From Gigaspora margarita (lineage: Eukaryota; Glomeromycota; Glomeromycetes; Diversisporales; Gigasporaceae), in the NCBI GenBank assembly GCA_009809945.1, contig WTPW01002128.1:37016-101015 (forward strand): 64,000 bases of DNA, in the 5' to 3' direction. The translations under genes and the position numbers were made by a program. Shown here one piece after another: positions 1 to 11,766 of the stretch; position 1 is the first letter of the stretch, and every line of letters begins with the position of its first letter. The notes under the pieces were generated by a model. It did not search any database. It had not been told where the DNA came from and saw nothing but the letters and a program-made list of their open reading frames with translations.

Positions 1-19
1 TAAAAAGCAATTAAAGTCA

Positions 20-102
20 TGTTTTTTTTACGGAGGCAATACAAAAAAAATATTTTTAGAGTGAGCAGAATTATGCACTGCAGAATTCTGGACACCCTAA
101 AC
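20..102 (-). repeat. Half copy of R-family hairpin MITE
   Basis: Reads on the minus strand from GTGTCCAGAATTCTG through CATAATTCTGC and CTCTAAAAATA to the AT-rich core. It is one arm of a roughly 160-bp inverted-repeat element that recurs at about 14.04, 16.2, 18.73, 19.59, 20.83, 23.1, 37.2 and 38.9 kb. The second arm is not visible here. Confidence 0.7.
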
Positions 103-1475
103 TTGAGTGCTTATTTTATTAAATTGCTATTAGTTAAAACATTGTATTGTTTTTTTTTTTTNTTTTTTTTTAGTAAGATTAAAGTAGAAGAAGAGAAGAA
201 AGATGTAACCAAATTATACAGAGCTTTATTATGCTCAAAGAACAACTCCCGGCTACTTTCTATAAAATAAGCAATGCCAAATTATTGAAAAAAGGTGAAT
301 CATTTTTTAATATTTTAACTATGAAATAACACTACTAAACTAAATAATCAAACTTATAGCTGCCTCATATATAGTACTAAGAAAAAAGAAGTGAAAAATC
401 TATGAGTTAAATTGAATCAACTGAAATCAATTTGCAGTATTGGAATATTTTAAATATTTAATATTTACCGTACAAAGATGAATGATTAATTTGAATAATA
501 AATAAATAAAATATGACTAAATAATGGCTATTGCTATTTAATTCGTGAATAGATATTAATAGAAATATTTATTGTATCTTTATTGTACGGTGAATCTGCT
601 CAATCAGTAGTTCGAAATGTGCAAAGTCTTAAGCTAATATTTTATTTACGAGTGTTAATAAATGGCTACTGATATTCCAGCATACCTTTTGTTATCAATT
701 TGATTAATTTATAATCATATCGAAAAATTATATCATTTGTAATAATCACAAAAAGACTTTGTTCGTGATTGATTTTTTTATAAATGAGCTTGTTCAAATA
801 AGGAGATATAGTTTTTTTATTTATGCGTTATGCAGTTTACAATGTTCAGTCAGTAGACTTGCTAGTTTTAACAAAATTACATGTGTAATCAATTTGATCT
901 AATGCTAACAATCTTTACTGGTGTGGAAAATCACTTTATTTCATTGTATTCTTTCTGTTGGGTTGTTAATATATACTAATTTTTCAAAATAAATTTATTT
1001 AATTGTTTTAAATATTTTTTATTAAAAAAAAATACAAAATTTGCTAAATATATTGTATTGAGTAAATACAAATTTTAAAAGTTTAAAATTTGATTTAGAA
1101 TCAAAGAAGGTATATATCACTTAAATAAACTCCTATTGGAAAGAAAAAAATTGGCTTAATTATAGGTCTATATAAAAATACAAAATAAATTTATGATGAG
1201 TATATGATCAGAAAATTGCGTAATGAATTTAATTACAAGCTTTTTTAATAATTGAAAAAATTGCACAGTTCAAATTCAGAAATTTTCAATTGACTTTATG
1301 ATTCAGATAAAAGACAATGCAAATTCTAAACAAAAATTATTTAATTTGTTTACTTGATTAAAAAAAATTTTATACCTATTATTTAAAAAATAAAGTTTAC
1401 TTGAAATATTACCAAATTTTTTATTTAAATTAGAAAACCTTTTAAGCATATCCTTAAGTGATAATACTTTCTAAC
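103..1475. other. AT-rich stretch, no gene seen
   Basis: Very AT-rich sequence with a poly-T run that contains one N near 162. I see no convincing coding frame, RNA gene or terminal-repeat element. Confidence 0.5.
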
Positions 1476-1994
1476 ATGTCAGTCGAACCTAAATCCTCCT
1501 TGTCGGTAAAAGATTTATTGAAAACATACAAATTTAACATTAAAGATTTATATACTACTACAAAATATTATACTTTTGAAGTCGAATACGATAGATTTTT
1601 ACACTATCTTATTATTTGGAATCAAAATATTTCTAGTAAAGCAGATTATCTTGACCTATACAATATAGCTTCGAATTTTACTAAAGGTCAATGAATAATT
1701 GTTGTTAATTCATACAAAAATGTTAAGAACAATAACATATTTGAATTGTTTGAAGAACAAACAAATAAATTTATCACAAACATGCAATACTGCAATAAAT
1801 AGGAAATAATCGAATATCTAAAAAGAGAGTTTTTTTCTTATTATGCTGATAAGAATAAAAATCAAATAAAGGTTCTGGAAGATTTATTTGTAAATTATAT
1901 GATAGGCAAAACAAGTATTTTTGATAGATTTATAATTCAAAGAAACATTAAAGAATTTTTGAATCATGTTAATTATATTAAGTTGCTTAGATAA
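1476..1994 (+). pseudogene. Hypothetical protein with two in-frame stops
   Basis: From ATG 1476 one frame stays coding-like for about 172 codons to TAA 1992-1994. It is interrupted only by TGA at 1692-1694 and TAG at 1800-1802. Residues after each stop keep the same K/N/F/Y-rich, helix-compatible composition (for example FELFEEQTNKFI and IEYLKREFFSYYADK), so this looks like one reading frame rather than chance ORFs. I do not recognise the family. Function unknown. Either a pseudogene or a gene with sequencing errors at two codons. Confidence 0.5.
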
Positions 1995-2189
1995 ATATTA
2001 AGTTAATAAAAAAATTTTTTGCTGCTTGCTTAGTGATTAGTTAAAATAATAATTGCTAAAAAGGGATTAAAAATTGTTCATTGATTCTAAAAAAATAAAA
2101 AAATAAAAAAATAGCATCTTTTCTTTCAATAGTTGGTAAAATTATCATGACAAGAATAGTTATGATAAAACTATAATTATTTTTTCAGA

Positions 2190-2300
2190 AGTAGAAAAAA
2201 GAAACCATATTGGTGTATGTTTTTCATTAGAGCTTTCCAGGTTTATTGATTGTGAAGTACTTCAAATTTATAACTAGCCAGAATTTACAAGTTAACAATA
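2190..2300 (+). pseudogene. Small coding-like exon relic
   Basis: A pyrimidine-rich tract ending TTTTTTCAG is followed by an open stretch reading EVEKRNHIGVCFSLELSRF with TAG and TAA soon after. It resembles an exon behind a normal splice acceptor. It may belong with the relics at 1.5 and 3.1 kb. Family not recognised. Confidence 0.3.
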
Positions 2301-2782
2301 AACTAATAGTTGAAGTTCATATTTCTAATTAACAAGTATAACAATGTTACTATAAATTATTGAAAGTTCAATATTTCGAAACTTGAAAAGATAACAATAA
2401 TCTTTAGCTTTAACAGATTAATTTTAATATGATTGAAAAAATTTTTAATTAGAGATAGTGAAAGAGGCAGCAAAAAATATTAGTAGTTAAAATAATAATA
2501 AATTTAATATTAATTTGTGCATCTAGAAAATTAGCAACTAAATTTTTTTTTCATCAAACATACTGTAATAACAGATTTGCATTAGAAGCAAGTTAATATT
2601 ACAATAAAAAATATATTAGCTAAATATCTCTCCTTGATGAAGAATCTCTTGCAGATTTCAATAACTAATAATTTATGTTACTAATTTTAAGGAATGTTTC
2701 TCTTGTGCTTCATTAAATCTTATTAATAATTATTAGGCCACATATATTAATTTATTGGTTCTCTTATTTATTCAAGTTTTAT

Positions 2783-3041
2783 TTTCTTTTTTATTTTTTT
2801 TTTTTCAAGTTAAGGTGCTCACTTCGGGAGTAAGAGTTTTATTCAAGATATATAGAATCACGGGTTTCCAACATGGAGGTCACCCAACATAGTACATTGA
2901 CGAGAGTACAACTAGCCACACCTGCAACTTTTGGTTGTCTATTTAAGTAGCCACCTAAGGTTCTACCCTAGCTGCCATACCTGCAACCCGCATACCGGTT
3001 ATTGCCTATTTAAACTCTCTGATCATTGCTGTCTGCCAATC
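2783..3041 (-). mobile_element. 5'-truncated SINE-like retroposon with 16-bp TSD
   Basis: A 259-bp insertion is flanked by a perfect 16-bp direct repeat, TTTATTCAAGTTTTAT, at 2767-2782 and 3042-3057. On the minus strand it ends in a poly-A tail (poly-T at 2793-2805) and carries the body module GTGGCTAGTTGTACTCTC shared with the element at 4165-4943. The tRNA-like head is missing, as expected for incomplete target-primed reverse transcription. It sits beside a coding relic. Confidence 0.75.
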
Positions 3042-3057
3042 TTTATTCAAGTTTTAT

Positions 3058-3278
3058 AGGCAACCAGATATGCACTATCTGATATTATTAATGGCTATGA
3101 AAAAATAGAAGAAAAACTATTAAAAGATTATAATTGGATTACTAGTTCTGGCCCACATGAAGTTGATTGCGGAATACGAGGCTATCAATCACACACTTCT
3201 CTGTATCTCCGTGATGAAAAGCATTTTTAGCTATCTTGGTGTGGGATATATAATCCTTATTGCTTAAAAGCTTCTTAA
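3058..3278 (+). pseudogene. Coding relic of unknown family
   Basis: Immediately after the retroposon target-site repeat one frame reads RYALSDIINGYEKIEEKLL, then NWITSSGPHEVDCGIRGYQS and SLYLRDEKHF, a TAG at about 3228, then LSWCGIYNPYCLKAS and TAA. Codon use is consistent with a real gene. The upstream part is separated by the retroposon and cannot be followed. I do not recognise the protein. Confidence 0.4.
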
Positions 3279-3279
3279 A

Positions 3280-4150
3280 TATAATCAACAAAGGTTTACA
3301 CAATAAAAATTATCGTTATGATAATTCGAAGTTAGTTAAAATTGAAAACAAGCGAATCTATGCTTCAAATATTTCTTTGCAAAACTCAACATCAAACCCA
3401 GAAAGGTTTTCATGTAATATCACATGACTTAATGGACCCATGGGTCTGTAAGATCTTATGATCATAGACCTATATTTTGGCACTATTAAATTGATTAATC
3501 TTAATTCGGGCCATTGCTAAATAACTTCCATGAATGTTATTTCGCAACAACAAAATTCATTAAATTTTTATAAAATATAATGCAGGATCTAATAAAATAA
3601 GTAAATACATACATCTTTAGCATAGTTTATACTAATTTGAATAAATATAATAAATTTCTATATTCAAAACAAATACACGAAAACTTCATTTAACGATTCT
3701 AAAATTTATTTTCATAAAGATCTTATAATTTTCATCAAAATACTCCTTTATTTTTTGGTCTCCAAGAATTTTATGCCATAAATCATTATACTTGCTGCTC
3801 CTTCTTAGGGGAGTGACAAAAATCAGGTGATTTTTTAGGGGGGGAGGAGGTAAAAAAAGTTGAAATTATATATAAGAACCTAACTATATATATATTAAAG
3901 AAGAGGGAGGGGGAGTAGGCCTCTGATAAAAAATAATCAGGTGATTAATGACACGGTCCTTATTGTATTAATTTATTAGATTTATCTCGCGTAATGAAAA
4001 AGTATAGATAAGAAACTATTGTAATAGTTTTTTAATCTGGACACAAAGCAGAGAACTAGATATATTATACTACCGATCACCCTGAAAGCAGATAGAATCA
4101 CAACCACCAAAATACTAAAACCAAATAATTAAAATTAATAAACACTATAA
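3280..4150. other. Intergenic, with a G-rich repeat remnant
   Basis: No gene is visible. Between about 3806 and 3950 two G-rich runs are bracketed by two copies of AATCAGGTGATT. This resembles the subterminal C-rich/G-rich part of the TIR element at 23227, but the copy is too degraded to bound. Confidence 0.3.
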
Positions 4151-4164
4151 TTATTTAAAAAAAA

Positions 4165-4943
4165 GGGTGTGGCGATTTAGAGAAGTGGCCAGGTTGTCAC
4201 CACCAAGCGGCAGGTTAGAAGTTCGAATCCCACTGGAGACGTTTTGAAAATTAAAAACCTGTGTTATGGTAACTGTGGCTCAGATCGGTTGGGTAATAAT
4301 ACCTGTAATCTTGGTTCCACCATCTCGAATGGGAGCTTCAGCGTAATGGTGTTTGTGTAACATCACAAATCCAGGAAACTGGAAAAACAGAAACCCCTTG
4401 GCAAATCCCCGAGTGAGGAGGTAGATGGATGGCTACGACGGTGCTACCAGAAGAGGTGGGTGCCGGGCCAGAAAACGAACCTCACGAGGGTTGTAGTAGG
4501 CGACATCAGCGGTTTACAGAGATCCGGACTGCAAGTATATGGGTAAAGCCGTAGTGTCGGTCGTCGAAAGAAACCAGGCGATTAATTGTATGGGACATGT
4601 ATCGTTCTGGTAAATTCTATGTCAACCAGTTTGATTGGCATAGTGCGGCAGGTCATATCTGGGAATTAATTGAAATAAATGTCATGCCGGATAAGGTCGA
4701 TTCGTATGAGTTAGGGTGCGGTGGGGACAGGCGGGCAAAATTCAGAGAGTTTAATTAGGCAATTCCCATAGTTGGGTTGCAGGTATAGCAACTAGTGTAG
4801 AACCTTAGGGCGGACTACTTAAATTAGGTACCAAAAGTGCACGTGTGGCTAGTTGTACTCTCATTCCAAATATAATCACTTGTCAATTAAAAATCTAATA
4901 AACTCGATCAGCGGGACTGCCAAAGATTAAAAAAAAAAAAAAA
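4165..4943 (+). mobile_element. SINE-like element with tRNA-derived head
   Basis: This 779-bp stretch is far richer in GC than its surroundings. It starts with an A-box-like segment (TGGCGATTTAGAGAAGTGG) and a B-box-like GTTCGAATCCC, the internal RNA polymerase III promoter of tRNA-derived SINEs. It ends in a poly-A run at 4929-4943. A direct repeat ATTTAAAAAAAA at 4153-4164 and 4943-4954 is a likely target-site duplication, though low complexity weakens it. The body contains CTAGTGTAGAACCTTAGG and GTGGCTAGTTGTACTCTC, shared with copies at 2.8, 29.6 and 35.8 kb. No reverse transcriptase is seen. Confidence 0.7.
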
Positions 4944-4956
4944 TTTAAAAAAAAAT

Positions 4957-7753
4957 TTAAATAAATAACATACCAAAAACCAAATAAGGGTTATAATCGT
5001 GAGTTGAAAAATATTTTACAAAAGTATTTGATGTGAATAAAAATATTATTAAACTATTTGTAAATATCCATGAAAGAACAAAATTTGTCCTAAACAATCT
5101 ATAATAATCATCTTTTTTTATAATGTTATTGCGGTGTTTTTTTTCTTCATAATCTTTATTTTTTAACTCCTGGATAATATTTTCGTATGCAGCATTTTTA
5201 TCCTCACCTTCTTCAATTATATTAATTTTAATGGATTATGGATCTTCTTCAGTTAGCAGTACTCTGTTCAGATTTCCAATATTAATATTATCTCCTTTTG
5301 TACCTCATGAAACATCATGAGTATTACAAAAAGCATAAATCATAATAATATTGACATAGAAAGGAACAAGTAAAAGGTATTGAACTAAACAGCTGAACAT
5401 ATGCCATGGTTCACAATGAATAAAAGATAAAAAAAGATATAGCAAGTAAGTTAAAACAACAGAAATTAAAATATCTCAGAATGCTGTATTCCTTAAAGTT
5501 TCTTGAATATTTGAAGGGTTCTTAAAATCTATTGGTGGTACTGCTTTAGATACAGTGAGATACATAATATAAATTAAACAGTAAAGCATAAATGCCATGA
5601 TAATTGCAAAGAGGACTATACAAAGTGTGTATATCAATTTTGTTCCTTGAGGATGATTACTCATTGAACAAATGAAAATTATTACAATAATTATTAAATA
5701 CAACGACTGTGCAGCATCAAATAAATTATCTCCATGGCCTTTGAAAGGATCAATTTCAGAATTTGAAGTGGTGGACTGAATTAAGAAAAAAAATGACAAA
5801 TAAAAATTTGCCTAATTTAAGCAATTAATAAATTAATAAGTGAATAATATCAATTTTAAACTTTGTTTACAAATATTAAAGATTTAACATATTTACCAAA
5901 GAGAACCAGTTGAAAATTAATTGTATACCATTATAAACGAATTGTATTTGTAATAATATTTTGCGAAAAAATGGCTGTTCAGATCTCCAAATATGAGTAA
6001 ATTTGAAAATAGAATAGAAAGCAGTAAAGAAAGATCCATTCAACCAGCAACGACGTTGGAAAATAAATTCAGGCACATTGTCTGGGACATCAGTTTTTGC
6101 TTTAGCTGACTAAATTATATAATAAAGTTAAAATTTGAAATATTATAAAATACTGATTACTAATGCAATTATCAAGAAAAGATTTGAATTGTAAATATTT
6201 AGACCAAATAAAATAATTATTAATTTGTAAATAATATTTACCTTTACGTATTTTAATTTCCATGATTCATTTTTCTTAATGATAAGCTCAAAACTTAAAA
6301 TACGATCTTCTGCCAGGTACATGTTTGCTTCAATATACTAGTCTTAGTAGCATCTGACCCATGCATAGTCTCACCTTTAAAGTATGATTCTAATGGTCCA
6401 TTTATTATTGCTTTATACCTGTATGCAGAGAAAGCACCTGGTAATACTGAGATGTAACCAAAAACAGACTCAGATAGTTTGTCTAAGATGTTAGACATTT
6501 TATATTCAAAATTTTGAGAAGCAATTAAAGGATTAAGAAGGTTTCTACATTTATGACCAAGATCTACTTTAATTTCTCCACAAGTACCACCAACATGAGG
6601 ATCACTATTAAAAGCTGAAAAAAAATTTTCGATATAAATATCAATGTCACAAGTAATGCTAAAATTAGCTGATACCAAGATTTGGAGTATTTTCTATCCA
6701 TATTAATTCACAAAAAATACAAAAATTAAAAATGCATTTAAAATATGAGGGGTGCCAGTAGAAACCAAGCAATTGTTTTTAGTGAGTTTTTTTTAAAATT
6801 TAAAATCAAAATATTCCATCAAACCAAACTTGATAAATTTTTTTTTATTTTAATATTTTAATTCTATAATTACATAGAATTAAAATAAAAAAATTTTATC
6901 AAGTTTGGTTTGATAGTTGTTAAGATATTTTATTTTAAAGTTTTAAAAAAATTTACTTAGAAACAATTTGCTTGGTTTCTACTGGCACCCTCATATATTA
7001 TAGGTTTAAAGTTCAATTATCAGCATTAGCATCAGCTAACCTTAGCCATAAACAAAATTAAGTGAGAATACCTTTCCACAAGTTATAAACTAAGGTTTGC
7101 GAAGGTTTTGTGCCCACATCAAGTAAAATACAAATATTTGGGTTCAAAAGAGGAGCAAAAGCATTGAAAGACCAACGTTGAGAATTTAATTTTTTTGTAT
7201 TTATTTCTTTTAAACAAAATATAACCTGTACTGGTAGGATATTATAGCCTTTCTCTTTGACATTAAAATCATTATCAACCATTAATTGTGTAGTATATTC
7301 GAAAAGATATGCAGTAACAGCTTTTTTTTTTGATACAATCTTGCATAATTCCATCTTGGTAACAGCCTATAGCACTCAAGACATTTAGAGTCCATTTATT
7401 GATTTTATTACAACCATCTGACACTATTGACATGACAATTTTTTGCCAACTTTTATCTCCCAACTTTCTTTTGAACAAATATAGGCAATATTTTTTATGA
7501 CAGAAGATATTGTTTTAATAAAGAGAGTATCATTTTCATTATATATTGTAATAACAATCATTATTTCGGTATCTCACTTATATTTTTTTTGTCGCATTAA
7601 ATATTTTTTTATTTCAAACTCATCTGGATCGCATGTGATAGATGTGTATCTTATATCCGTAAATTCCTCACTTTTAGTGTATTTAACTTTTTTAAGAAGC
7701 GAGTTAGGTACTGGACATTCAAATACCAAATTTCCATTTGTAAGCTTGACAAG
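4957..7753 (-). pseudogene. Chitin synthase, multi-exon, degenerate
   Basis: Chitin synthases polymerise GlcNAc from UDP-GlcNAc at the plasma membrane for the fungal wall. Five coding blocks on the minus strand follow the family order. Block 7753-7072 has ECPVPN, VSDGCNKINKWTL and CILLDVGTKP. Block 6614-6242 has [40 protein letters not shown] and LAEDRIL. Block 6109-5897 has VPEFIFQRRCWLNGSFF. Block 5811-4957 holds the C-terminal membrane segments and NTHDVS. Introns have GT-AG ends and preserve phase. Lesions include TGA at 5476, 5305 and 7574, frameshifts near 6345, 7330, 7465 and 7590, and QRRRW changed to QRRCW. The N-terminus is not visible and the C-terminus runs out beside the SINE. 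Confidence 0.85.
6747..6992. mobile_element. Hairpin MITE inside a chitin synthase intron
   Basis: Two arms pair over about 110 bp. The left arm begins GGGGTGCCAGTAGAAACCAA and the right arm ends TTGGTTTCTACTGGCACCC. The element lies wholly inside the 457-nt intron 7071-6615. Flanking TAT/ATA could be part of a short target-site repeat. It carries no coding sequence. Confidence 0.75.
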
Positions 7754-7760
7754 CTACAAG

Positions 7761-8374
7761 TAAAAAATGAAATTTGTTTAAAAATAAAGATTTATCTAAA
7801 AATGAATACTGAAATAAAATCATGATACCTTCGCTTTTATGTGAGCTATAAGTTTAATTATTTGTGCAAAATGATAATGACTAAATTAACCATTTCTTCA
7901 TTAAATAATAGGCTTATGTTTCAGAATATTGCGTAAACTTTACCTCTTTTTGGCATTATTGCTATTAAAAAAGATTACTATCCATAAAAAAAAAAGAAAA
8001 TACTAGATCGATTTTATTGCTTGCTTGATAAATTTATGCTAAGAAATTATTCTCATTTATTATATAATTTGCATTTGAAAGTTAACATTCAAAAATTGGA
8101 TTATTAAAATTTTTAATTTAATAAATTTTATAATCAATACAAGATTAATCTGATTAATCTTTATTTAATTTAAAATTAAAAGTATTACAATTATTTACAA
8201 ATAAAAACAAAAATTTTTTTTCTTGTGGCCTGATTTATTTTGTTACTCTTGAAAATTACATATCTATTTTATTTAGTATTTAACAAATTTTCTAACAAAA
8301 ATCCAATTGTAAATTAATTTAAAAGTGGTTTTAAAATAAACTAAATTTATTAATATGTATTGTAATATTATTTA
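7761..8374. other. AT-rich spacer upstream of chitin synthase relic
   Basis: Lies on the 5' side of the visible chitin synthase exons. It may contain decayed upstream exons or an intron, but no coding block can be identified with confidence. Confidence 0.35.
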
Positions 8375-8523
8375 CAATAAATAATGAAAAAAAAGCACAA
8401 TATGAAAAGGCAATGGCTTATTTTTTGAATAAAAATAATCAATTGCATCCTTCAAATAATCAAGGAACAACTGATACAAATCGCAGTATTTTAAGTAATT
8501 TAATTGTTGAAATGTTTAAGTAA
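8375..8523 (+). pseudogene. Coding-like fragment of unknown family
   Basis: An open frame without its own clear start reads KAQYEKAMAYFLNKNNQLHP and TDTNRSILSNLIVEMFK before TAA. Composition is protein-like rather than AT noise. It may be an exon of a small gene together with 8643-8813. Family not recognised. Confidence 0.3.
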
Positions 8524-8642
8524 ATCAATTCACAAAGTTTTTTATTGATAAGTATTACTTACTTGTAAAAATACATTTTCAAACGCGAACTTCAAACTAT
8601 TCAAAAATCAGTTGTTTTTGCTAAATAATATTTATATTTATA

Positions 8643-8813
8643 ATGAAGCCAGAATTAATATCCATGGACAAATTTTCTGAAATGGAACATTGGAAACAAT
8701 ATGACATTAGAATAATAACACATAAGAAGACTAATTGGTCTCCAAGAGAAAGAAGATTTATTAATCTAGCAAGTTCTAAGCAGCCATTAATTGGTTTTGG
8801 TTGTTTTTTTTAA
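8643..8813 (+). CDS. Small hypothetical protein, 56 codons
   Basis: From ATG 8643 to TAA 8811-8813. It reads MKPELISMDKFSEMEHWKQY, then IITHKKTNWSPRERRFINLA. The three Trp/charged clusters look coding, but the protein is short and its C-terminus runs into a poly-T tract, so the last residues may be intronic or out of frame. Function unknown. Confidence 0.3.
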   Translation: MKPELISMDKFSEMEHWKQYDIRIITHKKTNWSPRERRFINLASSKQPLIGFGCFF

Positions 8814-9600
8814 AAAAAAAAATTGATTGAAGAACTTCTATTGATCTTGAATTAGAAAAAAAGCATTCTCATGCCAAAGGATTTTATTTTTAAAATATTT
8901 AGTACCTATAACTGAGCTGCATTAGCAAAATTTGAAAATGTACTACACAATGTCAATGCGTATTGGTAACATTCTTATTACTTTCTTGACTTTTTTTGTC
9001 CAATAAACATTATTGGCTTATAGTTAGGATAATTGCATTAAATAATATGCAAAGTATTTAATAAAGAGTGTGAGATTTGCACCAACTAAATTCTTCTTAA
9101 AAATAAATTTTGTATATATAATAACCCCAGAACTATACCTAATTTTAATTTTTGTTAGTACGATAATACAAATAATCAAAATTGATTTACAGATTAAGGG
9201 ATATATTTTCCAACTACTGTAATTTTGAACTCAGCTCACTCTCCTACTCAGAGATGTTAAATTCATTAGTATCATGAATTTAATATTATTATTTTGTATA
9301 TATGAAATTAAATGTCCTTTTGTATTGATGTTAAAAAAGATATTACCTTTCGAAATTTGGGCAATATTCTAAAGATTATATAAAAACATTGCATAAATTT
9401 CATGAGCCTATGTTTCCATCTCTATTGAGTTTATTTTAATAATCTCACCCTATCTCTAACCCTACTAAAAACTTGTAGATAATGGCATAAGTAGATAATT
9501 TAGATCAAAAAATTTAAGTGACTTAGAGCTATATGTAAAGGTAAATATTCTAGTTAGTTTGGTTAATTTAATGTATCAAGCCAATCTCTATAAAGTTTTA
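8814..9600. other. AT-rich spacer
   Basis: No coding frame is convincing. A short CCCTATCTCTAACCCTA run near 9448 resembles degenerate telomere-type repeat, as seen also at 49.07 kb. Confidence 0.35.
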
Positions 9601-9607
9601 GCCACAA

Positions 9608-10150
9608 TTTTTTTTTTTTATGTTTTCTTTCTGGAAAATACCCAGAGGTGGCATATGGCCTTCTTTTATTAATTTTTTTACTAATGGGACCTGCCTATAA
9701 TACAGAGTCCCTACATTTAGAGATCTATACTAATTTTAACTATTCTTAACATCTGGAATTTCACCAGAAGTATATCAATTCTACATCCAGAATTTCACCG
9801 GAAGTATATCTTTTCTATCACAACTGGGAATGATCTAGCCGACCTTATTTAACCAGAGGATTTAACCAGAACATTTTCCTTTAACCAGAATTCCACTGGA
9901 AGTATCTTGCAACTGGAATTTCGCTGGAAATCTTGCAACCAGAATTTTACCGGAAGTATCTGGATTGCAGAGTAGAAGTACACACATGTGGCTGGGCTGT
10001 TCATACGTGGTCCTGGCAACCTGGTTCAGGTCATCCGTCTCATGACCTTGTATAGTTATTTTTTGCTGTTCGTAGGGCTTGAACCAGTGATCTTGCGTTT
10101 GAAGTGGCAATTGTCCTGGGAGTGCAACCACTACGCTATCGACTCGCAGG
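9608..10150 (-). mobile_element. tRNA-derived SINE, same family as 15.2 kb
   Basis: On the minus strand it starts CCTGCGAGTCGATAGCGTAG, continues with an A-box-like TAGCGTAGTGG and B-box-like GGTTCAAGCCC, and ends in a poly-A tail (poly-T at 9608-9619). The middle holds several diverged copies of an AACCAGAATTTCACCGGAAG motif. An open frame through it (9862-10131) is not a gene. Target-site duplication not resolved. Confidence 0.75.
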
Positions 10151-10228
10151 AAGATTTTTAAGTTTACATTTAATTATCATATTAAGTACATTGGAGTTCA
10201 TCCTCTGAAAACATAACAGATAAATATA

Positions 10229-11575
10229 TTATCTTTGTTTGATAACCCTTAAAACCTCGTAAGATGCCATCTGAAATCTTCCTGACACACTTAAACTTTC
10301 ATATTGTGAATTTTTAACCATACAAAAACCTGAACCATTCTGAATACACAAATCGTTTCTTCCAAATGTCAGACCATATGCAGTTCCACAACGAATGGCC
10401 ATCTCTTCAGATCCTGGTTTAATATTTACTTTCTTATAGTTACGACAATTTTTTTGAAATAGAAAACTATCACTAGCTTTTTTCCAAACATTCCCATTTT
10501 CCCAATCTAATGGATTATAACCATCTATTAAATCACCATCAAGTAATTTAATAATTACTATAGTGGGCCCTTTTCCATCACAGTTTTTATAAAAGGTTTC
10601 TGACTTTAAACCATCATGCTTCATATTAAATAAAAGTTCAAACTTGTACCAATACTTATTATATTCTTTTCTGCTTATCCATGTGATTAATTTTTTAGCT
10701 ATATCTAAATCTATAATTTCAGATCTAAGACAAAAATTGCCATCTCAGACATCATATTTATTGTCTTTGAATTTTTCGTAATGTTCTTGCACCTCAGAAA
10801 GTATTTCATTATTTATATTTCTTCTTTTCTTATATTTACGTATTATATCATTAATTTCATCAGAAGTAATCTGGTTGAACCTTATATATTCCATTAAAAA
10901 TGCCTTATCCAGAAACCCATTTGTATCCAACAACCATTGAATAATTCTACTTAATAACAAGTTTTCTTCTAGACATAACTCTGACCTCGATATTAATTCA
11001 TGGAGAATATTTTCAGGAATTTCTTTGTTATCGAAATTAAACAATAGTGCCAGATTCAAACACAAAAAAGCTTTTAATAATACTTCTTTCAAATCGTCAT
11101 ATAAAATAAATTTCTTAATAAATTCTAAAACTAATAATGGATTGTTTTTTATAATGGTCATAATATTTTTGATGAAATATGATTTTAACCCATCACGTAA
11201 TACCATGATGCCCATTTCATCTGCCAGTGAAAACGTATTCAAAAGTGTTCTCATATTATGTGATGCATTAAAGTCTACGCCATAAAGAAATTCAATAATA
11301 ATATTCATAAAATTGGGTGTAGCATTCAGCTTTTTTATAACAAAATATTTATCTTCATCTATTTTTCGACTCCAGCCTTTTGACAAGTCACTTTGAAAAT
11401 ATTCAGAATGTATCTTAAGTATAAAAGAATTAGCATAAATTGTTTTAGTTTTTTCCTTTTTACCAACTATTATCTTTGTATCAGAGAATTTTTTATTTTT
11501 ATAAGATGAGTTCAAATCATTTAAGAGCTTTTCTACATTTGTATTTTGTAATTGCAAAAATTGTAAACCAGACAT
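10229..11575 (-). pseudogene. BTB-TLDc protein with one in-frame TGA
   Basis: Residues 1-120 form a BTB/POZ fold: LLNDLNSSYKNKKFSDTKII, then NSFILKIHSEYFQSDLSKGW and IIEFLYGVDF. This is followed by a BACK-like helical region with NNPLLVLEFIKKFI. After TGA 10745-10747 the same frame continues into a TLDc domain with LLDGDLIDGYNPLDW, FGRNDLCIQNGSGF and YEVLRVIKQR. BTB proteins of this type are usually substrate adaptors for CUL3 ubiquitin ligases. The TLDc partner module is the common glomeromycotan combination. No frameshift is visible; the single TGA is the only lesion. So this is a recent pseudogene, a readthrough gene, a missed intron or a sequencing error. Confidence 0.85.
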
Positions 11576-11766
11576 TTTAAAGTAACTTAACGACTAAATT
11601 CATATTTTATATATTTAAAAAATTTTTGTTGATTTGCATTACTTTATTTATTTAAACAACAAGAATACTTAAAACAATAATGCTTTCAATTAATGAATAA
11701 GTGGCATTATTTTAAAAAAGAATTGTCATAAAATTCTGTTTCAATTAATAATGCTAATTGAAAATA

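Noticed and set aside
9862-10131. 89-codon minus-strand frame
   Set aside because: Lies wholly inside the tRNA-derived SINE and includes its promoter boxes; not a gene.
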